The notes beneath the pieces were generated by a model. It was not told where the DNA came from, made no database searches, and worked only from the letters and a program-made list of their open reading frames with translations. From Macrobrachium rosenbergii (lineage: Eukaryota; Arthropoda; Malacostraca; Decapoda; Palaemonidae), in the NCBI RefSeq assembly GCF_040412425.1, contig NC_089743.1:89269971-89333970 (forward strand): a DNA stretch of 64,000 nucleotides, in the 5' to 3' direction. Below are positions 25,325 through 37,430 of the stretch, in pieces (position 1 is the first letter of the stretch; each line of letters starts with the position of its first letter). Made by a program: the position numbers and the translations under genes.

Positions 25325-25348
25325 CTAGGGATTTCGCGAAATCCCTAG
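25325..25348. repeat. perfect 24-bp palindrome
   Basis: The half-site ctagggatttcg is followed immediately by its exact reverse complement. It belongs to the leftmost copy of the foldback flank. Confidence 0.9.
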
Positions 25349-25467
25349 AGAATCGGTGAAATAAGCAGCTCGCTTAGGAACGTTTGTATTTATATATATA
25401 ATATACAGTATATGTTGCAGGAATATGTGAAATCAGAAACTCATGTAGGAAAATTTTAAATATATAA

Positions 25468-25479
<12 letters not shown>

Positions 25480-25548
<69 letters not shown>
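25480..25548. repeat. (AT)n microsatellite
   Basis: AT tract inside the left flank of the foldback element. Confidence 0.95.
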
Positions 25549-25551
<3 letters not shown>

Positions 25552-26047
25552 ATAGGGAATATGTGAAATCCAGGGATTTCAAGAAGTCCATAGAGAATCT
25601 GTGAAATAAGCAACTCGCTTAGGAACATTTGATCCCCGAGGGCTAGTACTAAACACGGCAAAAGAGCGATTCGTCTACCCTGTTTTGCCGTGTTTAGTAC
25701 TAGCCCCTGATTGGTTAAATGTATTTCGCCGTGTTTAGTACTAACCCCTGGGGGATCAAATGTCCCTGAGTGCATTTGATCCCCAGGGCTAGTACTAAAC
25801 ACGGTGAAACACATTTGACCCCCAGGGGCTAGTACTAAACACGGCGAAACACATTTGACCCCCAGGGGCTAGTACTAAACACAGCGAAACAGTGTAGACA
25901 AATCACTGTTTCTCTGTGTTTAGTACCACCCCTAGGGACATCAAATGCTCCTTAGCGAATTTGTCATTTCATAAATTGCCTAGGGATTTCGTGAAATCCA
26001 TGATTTCACAAATTCCCTAGGGATTTCATGAAATCCGCGATTTACTG

Positions 26048-27085
26048 CAGTCCTGCATGCACTCGTACGTTTAAGGCTTTTCCTCTTCAGTACCTCTTTC
26101 ACTCCTTTCCAGCAGGGGTGAATGAGTCTAGGCCTTCCTATCCTACATCTTCCTAGCCCTCCAAATTATTAACTTTCTTCACCGACCCGTCTTCCTCCAT
26201 TCTTTCTGTATCTACTCAAAAACCTCTTGAATTATCCTTTCGTCTGCTCCGACCTTTTTACCACATTTTCTAAGTATGTCCACTTTTATCACGCTTTCAA
26301 TTCTTCTTGCTCAACACAATATTAAACAAACAATTCTCAACAGTTTCAAGAGTTTTTCTTGAGTGCGCGTTCTACATCAGTTCACTGGCATTTAAAAGAG
26401 TTAGCTTAACATTTCTGTCGTGCATTTCCACGTAGCTTTCAGAGGAACTCTGAGTCCCTTCCCAGTTTTATGCACACACCCGGCTGCATTCCTTGCTTCA
26501 CCTATTGCGTTTCACCTTTTCTCTCATCCTAGCATGACTCATTAAAGCTACTCACTAAAACCTGTATGAGCTGACTGCTGCCATGCTCCCAACATCAGCA
26601 TTATCATTCATCGACTTATCGTTCTTTGTATCCGTTTACCCTCGTAACTTGACTCTTGCTCTCATTCATTATCTTTCGCCTCTTACAAATACTTTCTTAC
26701 TCTTAACTACCCTTAATCTGAAATCAACAGCCATTCCACACGTGATTTACGACACATTTTCCAATCACACAGCTTTGCAACTTGTCTAATTTCCAGCCTT
26801 GGGGACTTTTACACAGCTTTGTCAGAGACCCAATGTTACTTCAAGCCAGTCACTCTCTGTATCATATAAGCTTTTAATCGCTGTCAACATCTTATTTTCT
26901 ATACCATAAATTCAAAACACCATTCATAACCCCTCTCTGTCCAGACTCCCATACAGTGTAAGAAACACTGACACTGTTCTTTTCATGCATTTCTTGCATG
27001 TAAATTACTTCAACAATTGAATCCTGCCATGTACCTTTCTTGGTATGCTTTGTGATCAGGCGTAGTTCTATGTATCGGGAGTGTG
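26048..27085 (-). pseudogene. decayed LINE reverse transcriptase, minus strand
   Basis: Minus-strand phrases in the expected order of a LINE RT are spread over several frames with many stops. A finger-like TKKGTWQDSIVEV with a downstream MHEK lies around 26985-27055. KMLTAIKSLYDTE and LEVTLGL, then a stop where R is usual, and QSCV (26800-26895) correspond to the stretch before the family's RQGC..SP motif. A C-terminal DSFTPAGKE and WKGVKEVLKRKSL follow near 26060-26135. The FADD catalytic region is not readable in any frame. The spread over about 1 kb fits the RT core plus C-terminal domain. Open frames such as 26583-26789 plus and 26892-27383 minus are not functional genes. Clade not assigned. 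Confidence 0.6.
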
Positions 27086-27149
27086 GATGTGGAATCTGGA
27101 TGGAAGAAAAACGATGAAGCAGTTTAAATGAATTAATTACGTAGTGTAG

Positions 27150-27409
27150 GATATATGAATAAGAAGGATGGATAGTGTGAGAAATGGTGAAAGCGTTGTA
27201 TACAGGATCAGATTGAGGTGTGACGGTCTGCTCATACGCTTGAAACTGAGGGCAACAGGTTGCTGAAAAGAACGAGTAATTCGGAAATCTTGAGAGAAAG
27301 GAGGTGAAAAGGACATAGAAAGTACTGGATAGATGAAGTGGAAGACGTAATGAAGTGGATGGGAACTGATATTGTGGAAGCAAGAGATTGCATTCAAAAT
27401 ACAGGGTAG
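27150..27409 (+). pseudogene. LINE C-terminal fragment, plus strand
   Basis: Codons 27326-27406 read WIDEVEDVMKWMGTDIVEAR and continue six or seven residues to TAG at 27407-27409. This resembles the conserved W-I-D-x-V-E-D-V...A-R-D tail of many LINE proteins. Upstream in the same direction, with frame changes, are MDSVRNGES (like the family's RVRNEEVR) and SEILRERR. It lies just right of, and opposite in orientation to, the minus-strand LINE remnant, so two insertions are juxtaposed. No poly(A) follows, so the true 3' end may be degraded. Confidence 0.6.
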
Positions 27410-30400
27410 TTGTATTCTTTGACGTGCTGTTGATGAGTCTTCTAAGTAGATGAATCTGATGACGTTGTAGAAGGCTTTTATACAGGAGGTTCTTCCTCGA
27501 ATCGGTAGTTAAAGGATGAATTTCCTATTGACTGTTGGCTTGTTTCTTTGAAATATACGGAAACCAGAAGGCTAACTTGTATCGCCATTGTACACAAGGT
27601 ACGCATATACTATAGTTGACATTCTCCAGCATGGCAAATGAATGGTCCATAAATTGTACAACGTCTCGGCTGCCATTCGTACTCTACTTATGAAGAGAGA
27701 ACAGTCACTTCTTCTTCGTTAAGGCCATTGAACTTGTAACGAGTGAATGGTTCATTTTCATTGACGGTATGCGTCTGAGAATTCCGCCAAAACTAATTTA
27801 TTTTCATTATGTAGGTCCCGTACCCAGCATCCTGCGCTTCCTTCAATGAATATTAGCCCCATTTTTCAGACGAGGGCAACGAATGTAACTCATTTTAGCA
27901 TTGACCTTTGTTTCTGAGGTATATTCTGATTTGCATTGCTGTTAGTGCTAGGAATGTCCTACAGAATGTGCTTGTTTTCTAAGTGCAAAAAAATATGGAG
28001 CGTGCAGCCCAGCAGAATTTTTTTTAGCCTTCTGGTTTTCAGCAAGTGTTTTAGGATGAGGCTGCGAACTCCCTCCCCTTCTTCACCAGTTTGTTACGGG
28101 CAACAGAGGACCGAATAAAAGAAAAAAGGGGGAAAGAAAAAATGATGTGTAATACTCCTGGAAGCAACAGACCGTTTTTTCTTGAAAACAAAAGAAAAAC
28201 CGGGAAAGGGAAAAGTGTAGATATAACCTTGTAAAAGCTATAGCCTGGACACCCTTTTGAAAAGAAGATTGATGGTTATTGATGTTAAAAGAAAAAAAAA
28301 CATCCAGTGAACCGAGATAGGATTAAGTTTTCTGTCATGTTGGATAATACCTTGGAGGAGTGGGCTGCAGAATCATTCAATTTTTGGATATAGGAATATC
28401 GTTCTTGATCAATTATTTCAGTTTGAAATATTGTAAGCTTGTATATCACTACTAGAAATAGTTATTGACTGGATGATCAAATGATAGTATTGTTAATATG
28501 AAAAATTGGTTGAGTGATCTGTAGATATGCAGTACTGGTAATAAGTTAGCCAATTTTTTCTTACTCTTTGTTGTGATTTGGTCATCGCCAACCCTAACTC
28601 GCAGCAAGTTTATCATTATAGATGTTATGTAGTGTCCTTTTATTCACATCATCCCGTATGTGCGTGTCCGTGCGTGATCTAATCAGTCTGGCCGTCTTCA
28701 TAAACAGAGATGCTTGTTTGTGGTCGCCAAAAAAAGAAAAAGGCTTTGAACCAGTGGGCTCTGAGGAAATGTTTGTCCCCTTAAATTTCAAAAGACTTTA
28801 AAGCAAGATTTCATCACGGAAAGTAATTTTCTTTTGAGTCATGTGACCTGTAAGTTCTTCCAGAGGCGATAAGCATTCATTCACGTTACGTTGTGGCTGA
28901 CGAAAATCAGGTCAACGCACACTTGGTTTGAGCAGATTCGTGCAGTTAATGATGATGGCTCTTTTCGATAATTTACTACTTAACTTTCCCTATTGTTAAT
29001 GCTTCAGTGAGAGTTCTCAAATGATAAAGGTTGAAACTTTTCTCAGTGTTTAAAATAACTGAGAGCGTTCCTGGTTATTAAAATGAATAAATTTTTATCC
29101 TGTAAACATGGACACTAATTAGAACAGTATAAATGAGACATGCTGTAAGAGAAAGGTATTCACAATTAAGGAAAATTCCAAAATATTTACCACTAATGAG
29201 CCATAATTAAACATAATATTGATTTTGATAAAGAATATAATACCAATAAAAGACAGAAGGCAGAGGATTACTAATATAAAATTTTGTCAGTGGGAAGAGT
29301 ACATGTCGCCTTGGTTGTAAAATTCAAATTCTCAACCAGAAGTAAAGTCAGAGGTTTGCATCTTGTCTATATTTGGAGTGGCCACTTGAACAACACCTAC
29401 TTGAGAAAGAGACGTTTGCCGCGCTGAGGAAAGTGAGTAGCGTAGCGTAGCGTTAGAGCGATGGATTTCCAAAGGGTTTTTTGCTCTTTTAAGGGGAGTG
29501 GAAAGATGGAGGGTTGCTTGTCAGTAGGTCAGTGGCCTCTTTTTCCATTCCTTTTGTTACAGTTATTGTGATTAACGGTGTGATTCATTATTATGACCAG
29601 TCTCATTCATAATAAATTATTGTGTTGTCACAACAAAAGGGAGGGAGGGGGATGTTTTTCAGTTTATGGGAGTGGTAAAATGGAGGTCATTGTGGTCGTT
29701 GTCTGGTTGTGTCACTGGGTGATGTGACAAATTTTTCTCTTATGATTATTACTGTCAGGGGCACCATGTTCTATCGGAACTATCTCAACTGACAGTAGCT
29801 TGACCGGTTTTCTGATTGTTTATCTGACTTTTTCACCTGATTGTGATTTGGAGGCTATATGTAAACAATAAACACGGCCATTACCACATCCTGGTCAGTT
29901 GCTGAAAGGTGAGTTACCGGTAAAAAATAATTCTCAAGCCTCACAGCTGTTTCATGCTCAAAGAGGCCTAATCAGTAACTTATCAGACTTCTGCCCCGTT
30001 AAGTTGTCGTAACAGTGGCTTTTCGTTTTGTAGGCGTTTTTGTTTCTTATCGACCTAGAGCTTTCTAGTTTTTTTTTTTTATTTACAGAATCTTTTCAAG
30101 AATTCAGTGTCATATAACCTTTTCAGTAACATATTCTCTGCCAGTCTTTCCCCCAACCAAGTCTTTGCTGTGAGGTCCTTGGAGCAATCTTTTCTTTAAT
30201 AATAGTAATTTTATCTCATTATTTTGCCAATATTTTTTCTCCCTCTTTCAGCACTCTTTCCTGTACAGTTCATTTCAACAGCTTCCGTTTTTCCATTTCC
30301 ATCCAACGTGCACAAAAACTTTAAATACAAGTTTCTTCATATATTCCAGTCTTGGTCACAAGAGTGTATTTTAGCGTTGCTCAAGCAGTTCTGAACATAT

Positions 30401-30777
30401 ACTCATATATATGAAACTATTCACCGCGTAAAGAAAGTCAAATCATTTTTCGACAGAATGTACTATTTTATTTATGTATTTTGAATCAAGAATCGAAAAA
30501 ACAAAGTATTCGGCCGATGGGAATCTCCGAACCAGTTGCAGTAGAATTTAATTTGAGGTACATCAGTTAAAATTTGAAAGCAGTCTTTTAAGAACATTAA
30601 TTTTTGCTTATGTGTATGGTGCGCTGCAGAGACAAGTGAATCTGTGGAGATTTTGGTACCCCTTTATGGTCCATTGAGTTGGAAACTGACCAGTGGCTTC
30701 TGTACATTAAATTCTATAAAATTAAAATACTAACATTCCAGGTACTTGAGGATGGGTTTATTATGTATTAAGTAAAA
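27410..30777. other. 3.4 kb with no supportable gene
   Basis: The longest microsatellite-free stretch of the window. Composition is AT-rich with short A or T runs and a small (GTAGC)3 at about 29435-29450. Open frames are short and lack motifs. This is where an undetected host exon or conserved non-coding element could most easily hide. Confidence 0.45.
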
Positions 30778-31086
30778 TTGTATCTGTACAAGTTCTTCAT
30801 TGGATGGGTCGATATCGTACACGGCTAGCACTCTCCTAGGCCCGCGTTCGATTCTCCGGCCGGCCAATGAAGAATTAGAGGAATTTATTTCTGGTGATAG
30901 AAATTCATTTCTCGGTATAATGTGGTTCGGATTCTGCAATAAGCTGTAGGTCCGTTGCTAGGTAACCAATTGGTTCTTAGCCACGTAAAATAAATCTAAT
31001 CCTTCGGGCCAGCCGTAGGAGAGCTGTTAATCAGCTCAGTGGTCTGGTTAAACTAAGGTATACTTAACTTTTTTTTGTATCTGTAC
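30778..31086 (+). mobile_element. tRNA-like SINE, full length, 12-bp TSD
   Basis: Same family as 10407-10716: begins agttcttcattgg at 30790-30791, B-box-like GTTCGATTC at 30846-30854, body aatttatttctggtgatag, and 3' part ending aaggtatacttaactt. An exact 12-mer TTGTATCTGTAC flanks it at 30778-30789 and 31075-31086. The minus frame 30730-30939 is a shadow. Confidence 0.9.
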
Positions 31087-31568
<482 letters not shown>

Positions 31569-31889
31569 ATGCTTGAGTTTTCATAGTCACTGAAGATATC
31601 TGGTGTTTGCGCCAGTGCGATCTTTCCTAAAGCAGTTCATTGTCTCATCTTCGATATATTTCAGTTACCACACGCCACCCTTCCTGCATGGCTGGAACAA
31701 CTTTGATCTTAGCAAACCGTATTTAAACTATATGTATGTGCATACAGACTCAACTCTGTCCCCTACCTCCGAAATGATAGATACAAGACGGCGCAATATG
31801 ATAAGATAGCAATTACACCGTGATTAGTGCGTGCCTAATGATCCAATTTTGATAATCAGTTTCGTATTGCACACCTTAATGAGCATAAG

Positions 31890-31921
31890 GGGATGGGAGG
31901 GGGGGGGTTCCCCCATCCCCT
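31890..31921. repeat. G/C hairpin
   Basis: The G-rich left half (ggggatggg plus a G9 run) is mirrored by cccccatcccc after a two-base gap, so it can fold as a hairpin or the G half as a quadruplex. The flanking 31922-33062 shows no gene. Confidence 0.7.
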
Positions 31922-33062
31922 GCCAAGCCCCTGAGGGGAGGAGCAAGACGTCGAGACGTTAATGACGGTTTTTGTGTGTTTTAAGCGCTGGAGAGGCGGC
32001 GTCGGAGGTGGTTAAGGGCGTACTTTGGGGGCCTCGAGCCTTAAGGTACAAAGGTGTTTTTGTCCTCATGGAACGAAGGGATGGCGAGTAGTCTAATTAC
32101 AAGTGATTCATGCTTTTTTGGGGTTCGTGCTTGAATCTGTCCTTGTGTATTGACTTTAGACATCTTGCATAAGCGAGAACGAAATGCTTTATAATGTTAA
32201 CACATAGTTATATTATGAAGTATATGTGAACTTGGGAAAGGTACAAAAAGTAGTGATAAGCATGACTGATCATTATACAATATTAAAATCAAAATTTGAA
32301 ATAATTTTGCAAGGCAGTCCTCAGAAATGTAATTAATTTGTTTTCTTATTTAGCTAAGGTCATGTAGGACGTTGCCATATATTTTTTATTGCTTTTTATT
32401 GTTATGAAAGCTCAAACACTCATTTAGAACTAACCCAGAAACTCATAAAGCAAGATTACAGGAACAATTGCCAGTACGTGAAGAAAAGAGTAAGCAGAGG
32501 AAAAGAAATCATGAGTAAATGAAGTGCATTAGCAATCACCAATATGATATATTTAAAGTCCTTATCGCACGGAGTTAGAGGCAGCATTATTGCTAGTTAG
32601 GAATGAAAGGCTTCTGGTAATGGACAGTGAGACCTCTGCAAAACAAATAACTCGGCTAATTCTCTAGGTGCAGGCACTAAAATCTCGAATGAAAGTACCC
32701 TGAAGAATTTGAGCTTATGGGATAGGCATAAATGAGATACTTTTGTCAATGGTCTAAAATAGGATTACAACAGTGAGCTACCACTTCAGGCAAACATGTC
32801 GACAACGCAAAAGTGTAGATGCTTGGAGACTGTTGAAAATAAGATTCAGATTGTTTTAAATAATTTTCTTTTTCTTTTTTTGAAGCATTTATGATGAAAA
32901 CATTTACCTTTTAGATTTTTTGGTTATTTATGCTAATTAACACAACCATTTCTCCTGGGATATTTAATAACACTAGCGCAGCACTTGGGAATCACGTTTA
33001 TTTTTCAGCCACCCTAACACAGTCACTCTGCTCTTCCCATTCCTGGACGCCATGCACCCATC

Positions 33063-33520
33063 AAGCGCCTAGACTTTCTCCTCAAGTAGGTCTGTTATAA
33101 TCTCTTTCCTTCTGTACCATATTCATGCGCATTCAAACCCTCAGTTATTTCTCTTGAGTTATTGTAGGAAAGGCGTGCAATTCGAAACTGATTATAAATA
33201 TCGGGTTGTTATTCTATAATTAAGTGCCTAGGCTTTCCCCTTAAATAGGCCTATAATATTTTCACCATTGTGCCATGTTCATGCAAAATCGAACTCCCAA
33301 GTTATTTCTCTTGAGGTTTTGTAAGAAAGGCGTGCAGTTCGAAACTGATTATAAATATTGGATTGTTATTCTATAATTAAGTGCCTAGGCTTTCTCCTTA
33401 AATAGGCCTATAATATTTTCACCATTGTGAAATATTCATGCACATTCGAACTCCCAAGTTATTTCTCTTGACATTTTGTAAGAAAGACTTGCAGTACGGA
33501 ACCGATTCTAAAAACTGGAT
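33063..33520. repeat. 157-bp tandem repeat, ~2.9 copies
   Basis: The marker ctcttga recurs at 33151, 33308 and 33465, giving a 157-base period. Units contain agtgcctaggctttc, aaataggcctataatatttt and cgaaactgattataaat. The second and third units are closer to each other than to the first, which begins near 33063. Confidence 0.9.
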
Positions 33521-33525
33521 CATTA

Positions 33526-33720
33526 GCTTGCAAACCTTTTGCCCAGATCATTTGCTGATTTTCACACCATGCAGAGGGGCGAGTTTTTTTTTTCTTTCTT
33601 TATCAGCATCCTGAAACGATTAAAACTGAGATTGGCTTGCAAACCTCAGGAGAGATCATTTTTCCATTATGCCCACCTCTGCCTTTGGCAGGGTTTTTTT
33701 AACTTTCTTTATCAATTGGC
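33526..33720. repeat. two-copy ~109-bp duplication
   Basis: gcttgcaaacc recurs at 33526 and 33635. Each copy continues through agatcatttt and ends in a T run followed by actttctttatca or close variants. Confidence 0.8.
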
Positions 33721-33754
33721 ACCTTCTTGGGCAGTGATGGCCTCAAGAGTTGTA

Positions 33755-33815
33755 TATATATTATATATATATATTTACATATATCATAATACATATATAT
33801 ATCTTGGGCAGTATA

Positions 33816-33856
<41 letters not shown>

Positions 33857-33858
33857 CA

Positions 33859-33937
<79 letters not shown>

Positions 33938-34170
33938 TCGTTAATGTATGTGCGTATGGATGTATGTATCTATATATCGTATGTATGCATTCATACATAT
34001 CCTGATATGTCGCATTAAAAGTATAATATATACCTACATGCATACATACATACTTTTATATGTGTATATATATGTATATATATTTACTGTGTGTGTATGC
34101 TTACATATATGCATGTTTGTATGCATGTATGTATTTACTTATAATAAGTTTACTGTTACATAAAATAGCA
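33755..34170. repeat. AT/GT/GTAT degenerate microsatellite block
   Basis: AT tracts around 33755-33914, GT at 33915-33937, then degenerate TATG and CATA sequence to about 34135. Frames here are Tyr/Ile shadows. Confidence 0.93.
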
Positions 34171-34625
34171 TGTATGTTCTCAAACGAAAATATCACCCTT
34201 TCGTCACATCTGGTGATTAATCATACATTAAAGTTTTTAGGTGATTATTCTTAGATTAAAATTGTTCAGTAAGATTTCTTTTATATCCAATTATCTTTCT
34301 TATTAACCAGAGGCCTTTCCCACACTCGATGGCTGACGACGACCCGGGGTTATCAGATTCTGTGCCAGTGTACCGTTCGTGCCTGTGAAAGGTTAGCAGT
34401 GTGATGGACGTGGCAGAGACTGATTGACTTCTGCCATTCGAGACATCTGACACTTTCGCTTGTTGGCATTCTTCATGTATCACAGATGGTTAAGAGGTGG
34501 AGATTTTCTTTTCTTTAATGCTCTTTTTTCTGATGTATGTTTTGTGCTTAACGTGCAGTTTTATACGAATTTATCAGCGTTGTTTGAAATGGTGGTGATT
34601 TTGCCATTTTTCGTTTTTTTCCAGA
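34171..34625. other. no gene seen
   Basis: The plus frame 34460-34762 runs into the MITE-like element and has no recognisable domain. Confidence 0.4.
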
Positions 34626-34853
34626 ACATAATTCGAAAAACTGTAAAGTCCTTTATCTTTCGGATAATCAAAGATTGTAACAGTATACAACTATCATTTT
34701 TAAAAAGTATAATGTTAGCCGCACAGCATAATATGAAACTGCAAAGATACCAAAGAAAATAAACGATCTATGTTCAGATCGTTTATTTTGCATATTGTTA
34801 CAATCTTTGCTTTTCCGAAAGAATAAAGGATTTTACAGTTTTTAGAATTATGT
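34626..34853. mobile_element. MITE-like element with ~57-bp terminal inverted repeats
   Basis: The left end acataattcgaaaaactgta ... caaagattgtaac and right end gttacaatctttgc ... cagtttttagaattatgt are inverted repeats of about 57 bases with a few mismatches. The internal ~110 bases include a second palindrome, aataaacgatct/agatcgttta. No transposase is present. A target duplication is not clear. Confidence 0.8.
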
Positions 34854-35160
34854 TATGAATGTTTTCGTTCAAGGTACGTTTGTTTTACCAGTGTATTTAT
34901 TAAAAAGACACGTCTTTGCATTATATTCTTGGTTTGTTTATCTCCTGATATTAAAAACTGGCTTGACAGGTTTAATGGCTGAATCTGTACATATAAAAAT
35001 GGGTGTATGCATGTATGTTCCATATACACTCTGAAAAACACATTTGAGCAATTTCAACCAAACTTGGTATACATACGACTTACTATCTGGAAAAGAACAC
35101 TGTGTGGGTAAGACATCACTGGCACCAAGGGCGGGGGCGTGCGTAGGAAGGGGGTGACAT
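34854..35160. other. no gene; possible upstream part of repeat
   Basis: The segment 34985-35160 flows into the duplication that follows and may belong to the same dispersed repeat. Confidence 0.3.
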
Positions 35161-35455
35161 GTTAAAATACCCGAAAATGACAGATATTATTGCCTAATCC
35201 ATAGTTTTCGAGGTCGCTGAGATGAACAGTGACATCCCAATGCCTTTTAAGTCCAAGTTCAGCCCCGATAGGAAGGGGAGGTGAGGAGGGGTGGGAAGAT
35301 GGTGAGATGTAAAAATAACCGACAACAACTGATGTTAGTGTCTAACCCATAGTTTTTAAGCTCGCTGAGATGGATAGTGACACTCCTGATGCCCTTTAAG
35401 TCCAAGTTCAGCCCTGATAGGAAGTCGGGGTGAGGAGGGGCGAAAAATAAAATGT
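35161..35455. repeat. two-copy ~148-bp tandem duplication
   Basis: Both copies contain taacccatagttttt-like, cgctgagatg, agtgaca, ctttaagtccaagttcagcc and gataggaag followed by a G-rich end (ggtgaggaggggyg). The minus frame 35259-35471 overlaps it and is not supported as a gene. Confidence 0.88.
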
Positions 35456-35494
35456 CACAAATGCTGGGCAATGTAATTGAAGCAACTATCTTAA

Positions 35495-35620
35495 AAGGAA
35501 AAAGAGAGAGTGAGAGAGTGAAAGAGTGAGAGAGAGTGAGAGGGAGAAGAAGTGAGAGGGAGAGGAAGTGAGAGGGAGAGTAGAGGGGGTGTTAGGAGGA
35601 GAGAGAGAGAGAGTGTTTAT
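35495..35620. repeat. degenerate purine (GAGAGT/GAGGGA) repeat
   Basis: About 125 bases of almost pure purine on the plus strand with irregular GAGAGTGA and GTGAGAGGGA units. This differs from the clean GA tracts elsewhere. Confidence 0.9.
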
Positions 35621-36799
35621 TGGTTGTCGTTCAGAGTTTTCCTGGGCAGCACTTGGTTGGTCAGGTAGTTACTGATATAATTCACTGAATGTATTATATG
35701 TGGTCGGTAATATTTGGATATGGCAAAGCACACGTGCAGTCGCATAGACTTCGTGTAAAAGTAATTTCCTGACAAGGGGATGTACATTCTCCATCATTTC
35801 AAGGCTATTATGAAAAACATGTCTTTACAATGTGACAATTTTGTTCGACAAAATTAAGTTTCAACGCAATTTTTAATTTCCTTGTGCCGTATGCACGTCG
35901 AAAACGTAGCGCAACTTAATACTTTTGATACAAATTCTGGCAAAAATTAGTATCATGAGAAAAAAATCAGGACCTAGAGATTTCATGCATGTAATGAAGG
36001 TCTTGGAGTGAAACTGTCTGGAAAATGAGACAGTTCTGTAGCTTCTTTGTTATATTGACAGTTACTCTGAAATAAAAGCAACTGAAAAGTAGGGCAGTGT
36101 GTCACACTTAAAACAAATTGTGGCCAATATTAATATCTTCGAATAAGGGAATAATGTCGTTGATAATGTCATGAAAACTCTTGGCGTCTAAGAAATTAGT
36201 CGACTTTAAAAATAAAATGCAACCGTCCCACACACGCGGCCCACGTACGTAATTGAAAGATAACAAACTAGAACGGACCTCGAATTTATGCATTCATTTT
36301 AAACTTCCTTTCGACTGGTTGCTTTTGTCTCCTTCAATTCAGAAAGTTCTTATCTGAATTGGAACAGTTATGACGGTGTCACGACCTCTTGCACTGCCGC
36401 AAGTAACAGGTTGGGCGTCGCCCCCGGAGGAGGTTTTTGGGCGTCTTCCCGCTTTGAATGGATTCAGATTTTATCTCTTTATCTGTGTGTCTTTAACACA
36501 CTCATTGTTATTTTAATTATTAGTATTTTTAATTTTTTTTTTCAGTGAAGAAAGCATAATATATACCTGGGCAATTTTTCAGAGGCACCTCTTCCAAAAC
36601 CTGTTTTTATCTTTTCTTTGGCCAATTTAATCCCCCAGTAAGGTGTAGTAATACCTTCCAATGTGATAAAGGTAAAAGGCGAATGTTTTACAAGAATACT
36701 GAACTTTAGGAAAACGAACGAGAGAAGTTTCACACTCACAAATATGGGCTACAAATATCTCAGATGGAATGGTCATGTAGAAAAAAAGGGAAGGAGAAA

Positions 36800-36838
<39 letters not shown>

Positions 36839-37126
36839 GTTATGCTATCTTTTACAATGTAAATAGCCACATCGTTCAAATCGACTCCTTTATTTTTCAT
36901 GTCTCCTCAGGTCATCCTGAATATTTTTTCCTTCTTATTTCCCTCATGGGTAATTGTGAGCAAGTGCTAGAAAACTGTGCTCATGCACTGGGGTAATGTT
37001 TTTGTGGTTAGTTGATGTTTCTTTCAACGCCTAAGATTATCTTGGAAAAGTGGTTTGCCAAGATATTACTGTGCACTCGTTGGAGGACAATTTATGCATC
37101 AGTCCTAATAGAAGGGGTGTTTATGG
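35621..37126. other. no gene; short (CT)n at 36806-36832
   Basis: No coding or transposon signal could be supported. The minus frame 36108-36293 and plus frame 36663-36866 lack motifs. Confidence 0.4.
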
Positions 37127-37330
37127 ATGATCTCTCCTAGATAGTGACCCACAGCAAAGTTCGGGGGTCGTTATCTAGGACTATTTCTTTGGGGTCATTA
37201 TTTTTATGATATTTACAGTCTTTTGTGTATGTTTTTAGGGTCATCTCCAACGGGCTTGTACTAAACACGCCGCAAAGGTGGACACTTACGGGGTTAAAAC
37301 CCTTGGGGGTCACTATCTAGGAAAGATCCT
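37127..37330. mobile_element. ~200-bp inverted-repeat (MITE-like) element
   Basis: The left end gatctctcctagatagtgac (37129-37150) is inverted at the right end as gtcactatctaggaaagatc (37309-37328). A third partial copy, gggggtcgttatctagg, lies at 37162-37179. The interior carries ttgtactaaacacgc (37257-37271), related to the sub-repeat of the foldback element at 25.6 kb. No target duplication was identified. Confidence 0.72.
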
Positions 37331-37430
37331 TACAGGAACTAAAGCAATATGTAAATTTGTGGGAACCATAAGACTTAGTGCTCACCAAGTTTGTATTGGT
37401 TAGAATAATATCATTATTCAAATTTAACTA

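Larger units (their letters stand above)
25305..26045. mobile_element. complex foldback element with alternating sub-repeats
   Basis: The core 25630-25948 holds seven copies of a ~38-base unit (variants of atttgatccccaggggctag then tactaaacacggcgaaac). Copies near 25630, 25775, 25812 and 25851 are in plus orientation; those near 25682, 25722 and 25905 are in minus. Outside the core the left flank (gggatttc... gtgaaataagcaactcgctt) is repeated inverted on the right (tagcgaatttgtcatttcat ... cctagggatttcgtgaaatc), so the whole is an imperfect large palindrome of nested palindromes. Two further left-flank copies lie at 25306-25390 and 25413-25455, separated by AT tracts (25480-25548). No transposase is visible. 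The minus frame 25374-25814 is a repeat shadow. Confidence 0.85.

Noticed and set aside
26583..27397. Host gene on either strand
   Set aside because: RT-like phrases in several frames with stops identify LINE remnants instead.
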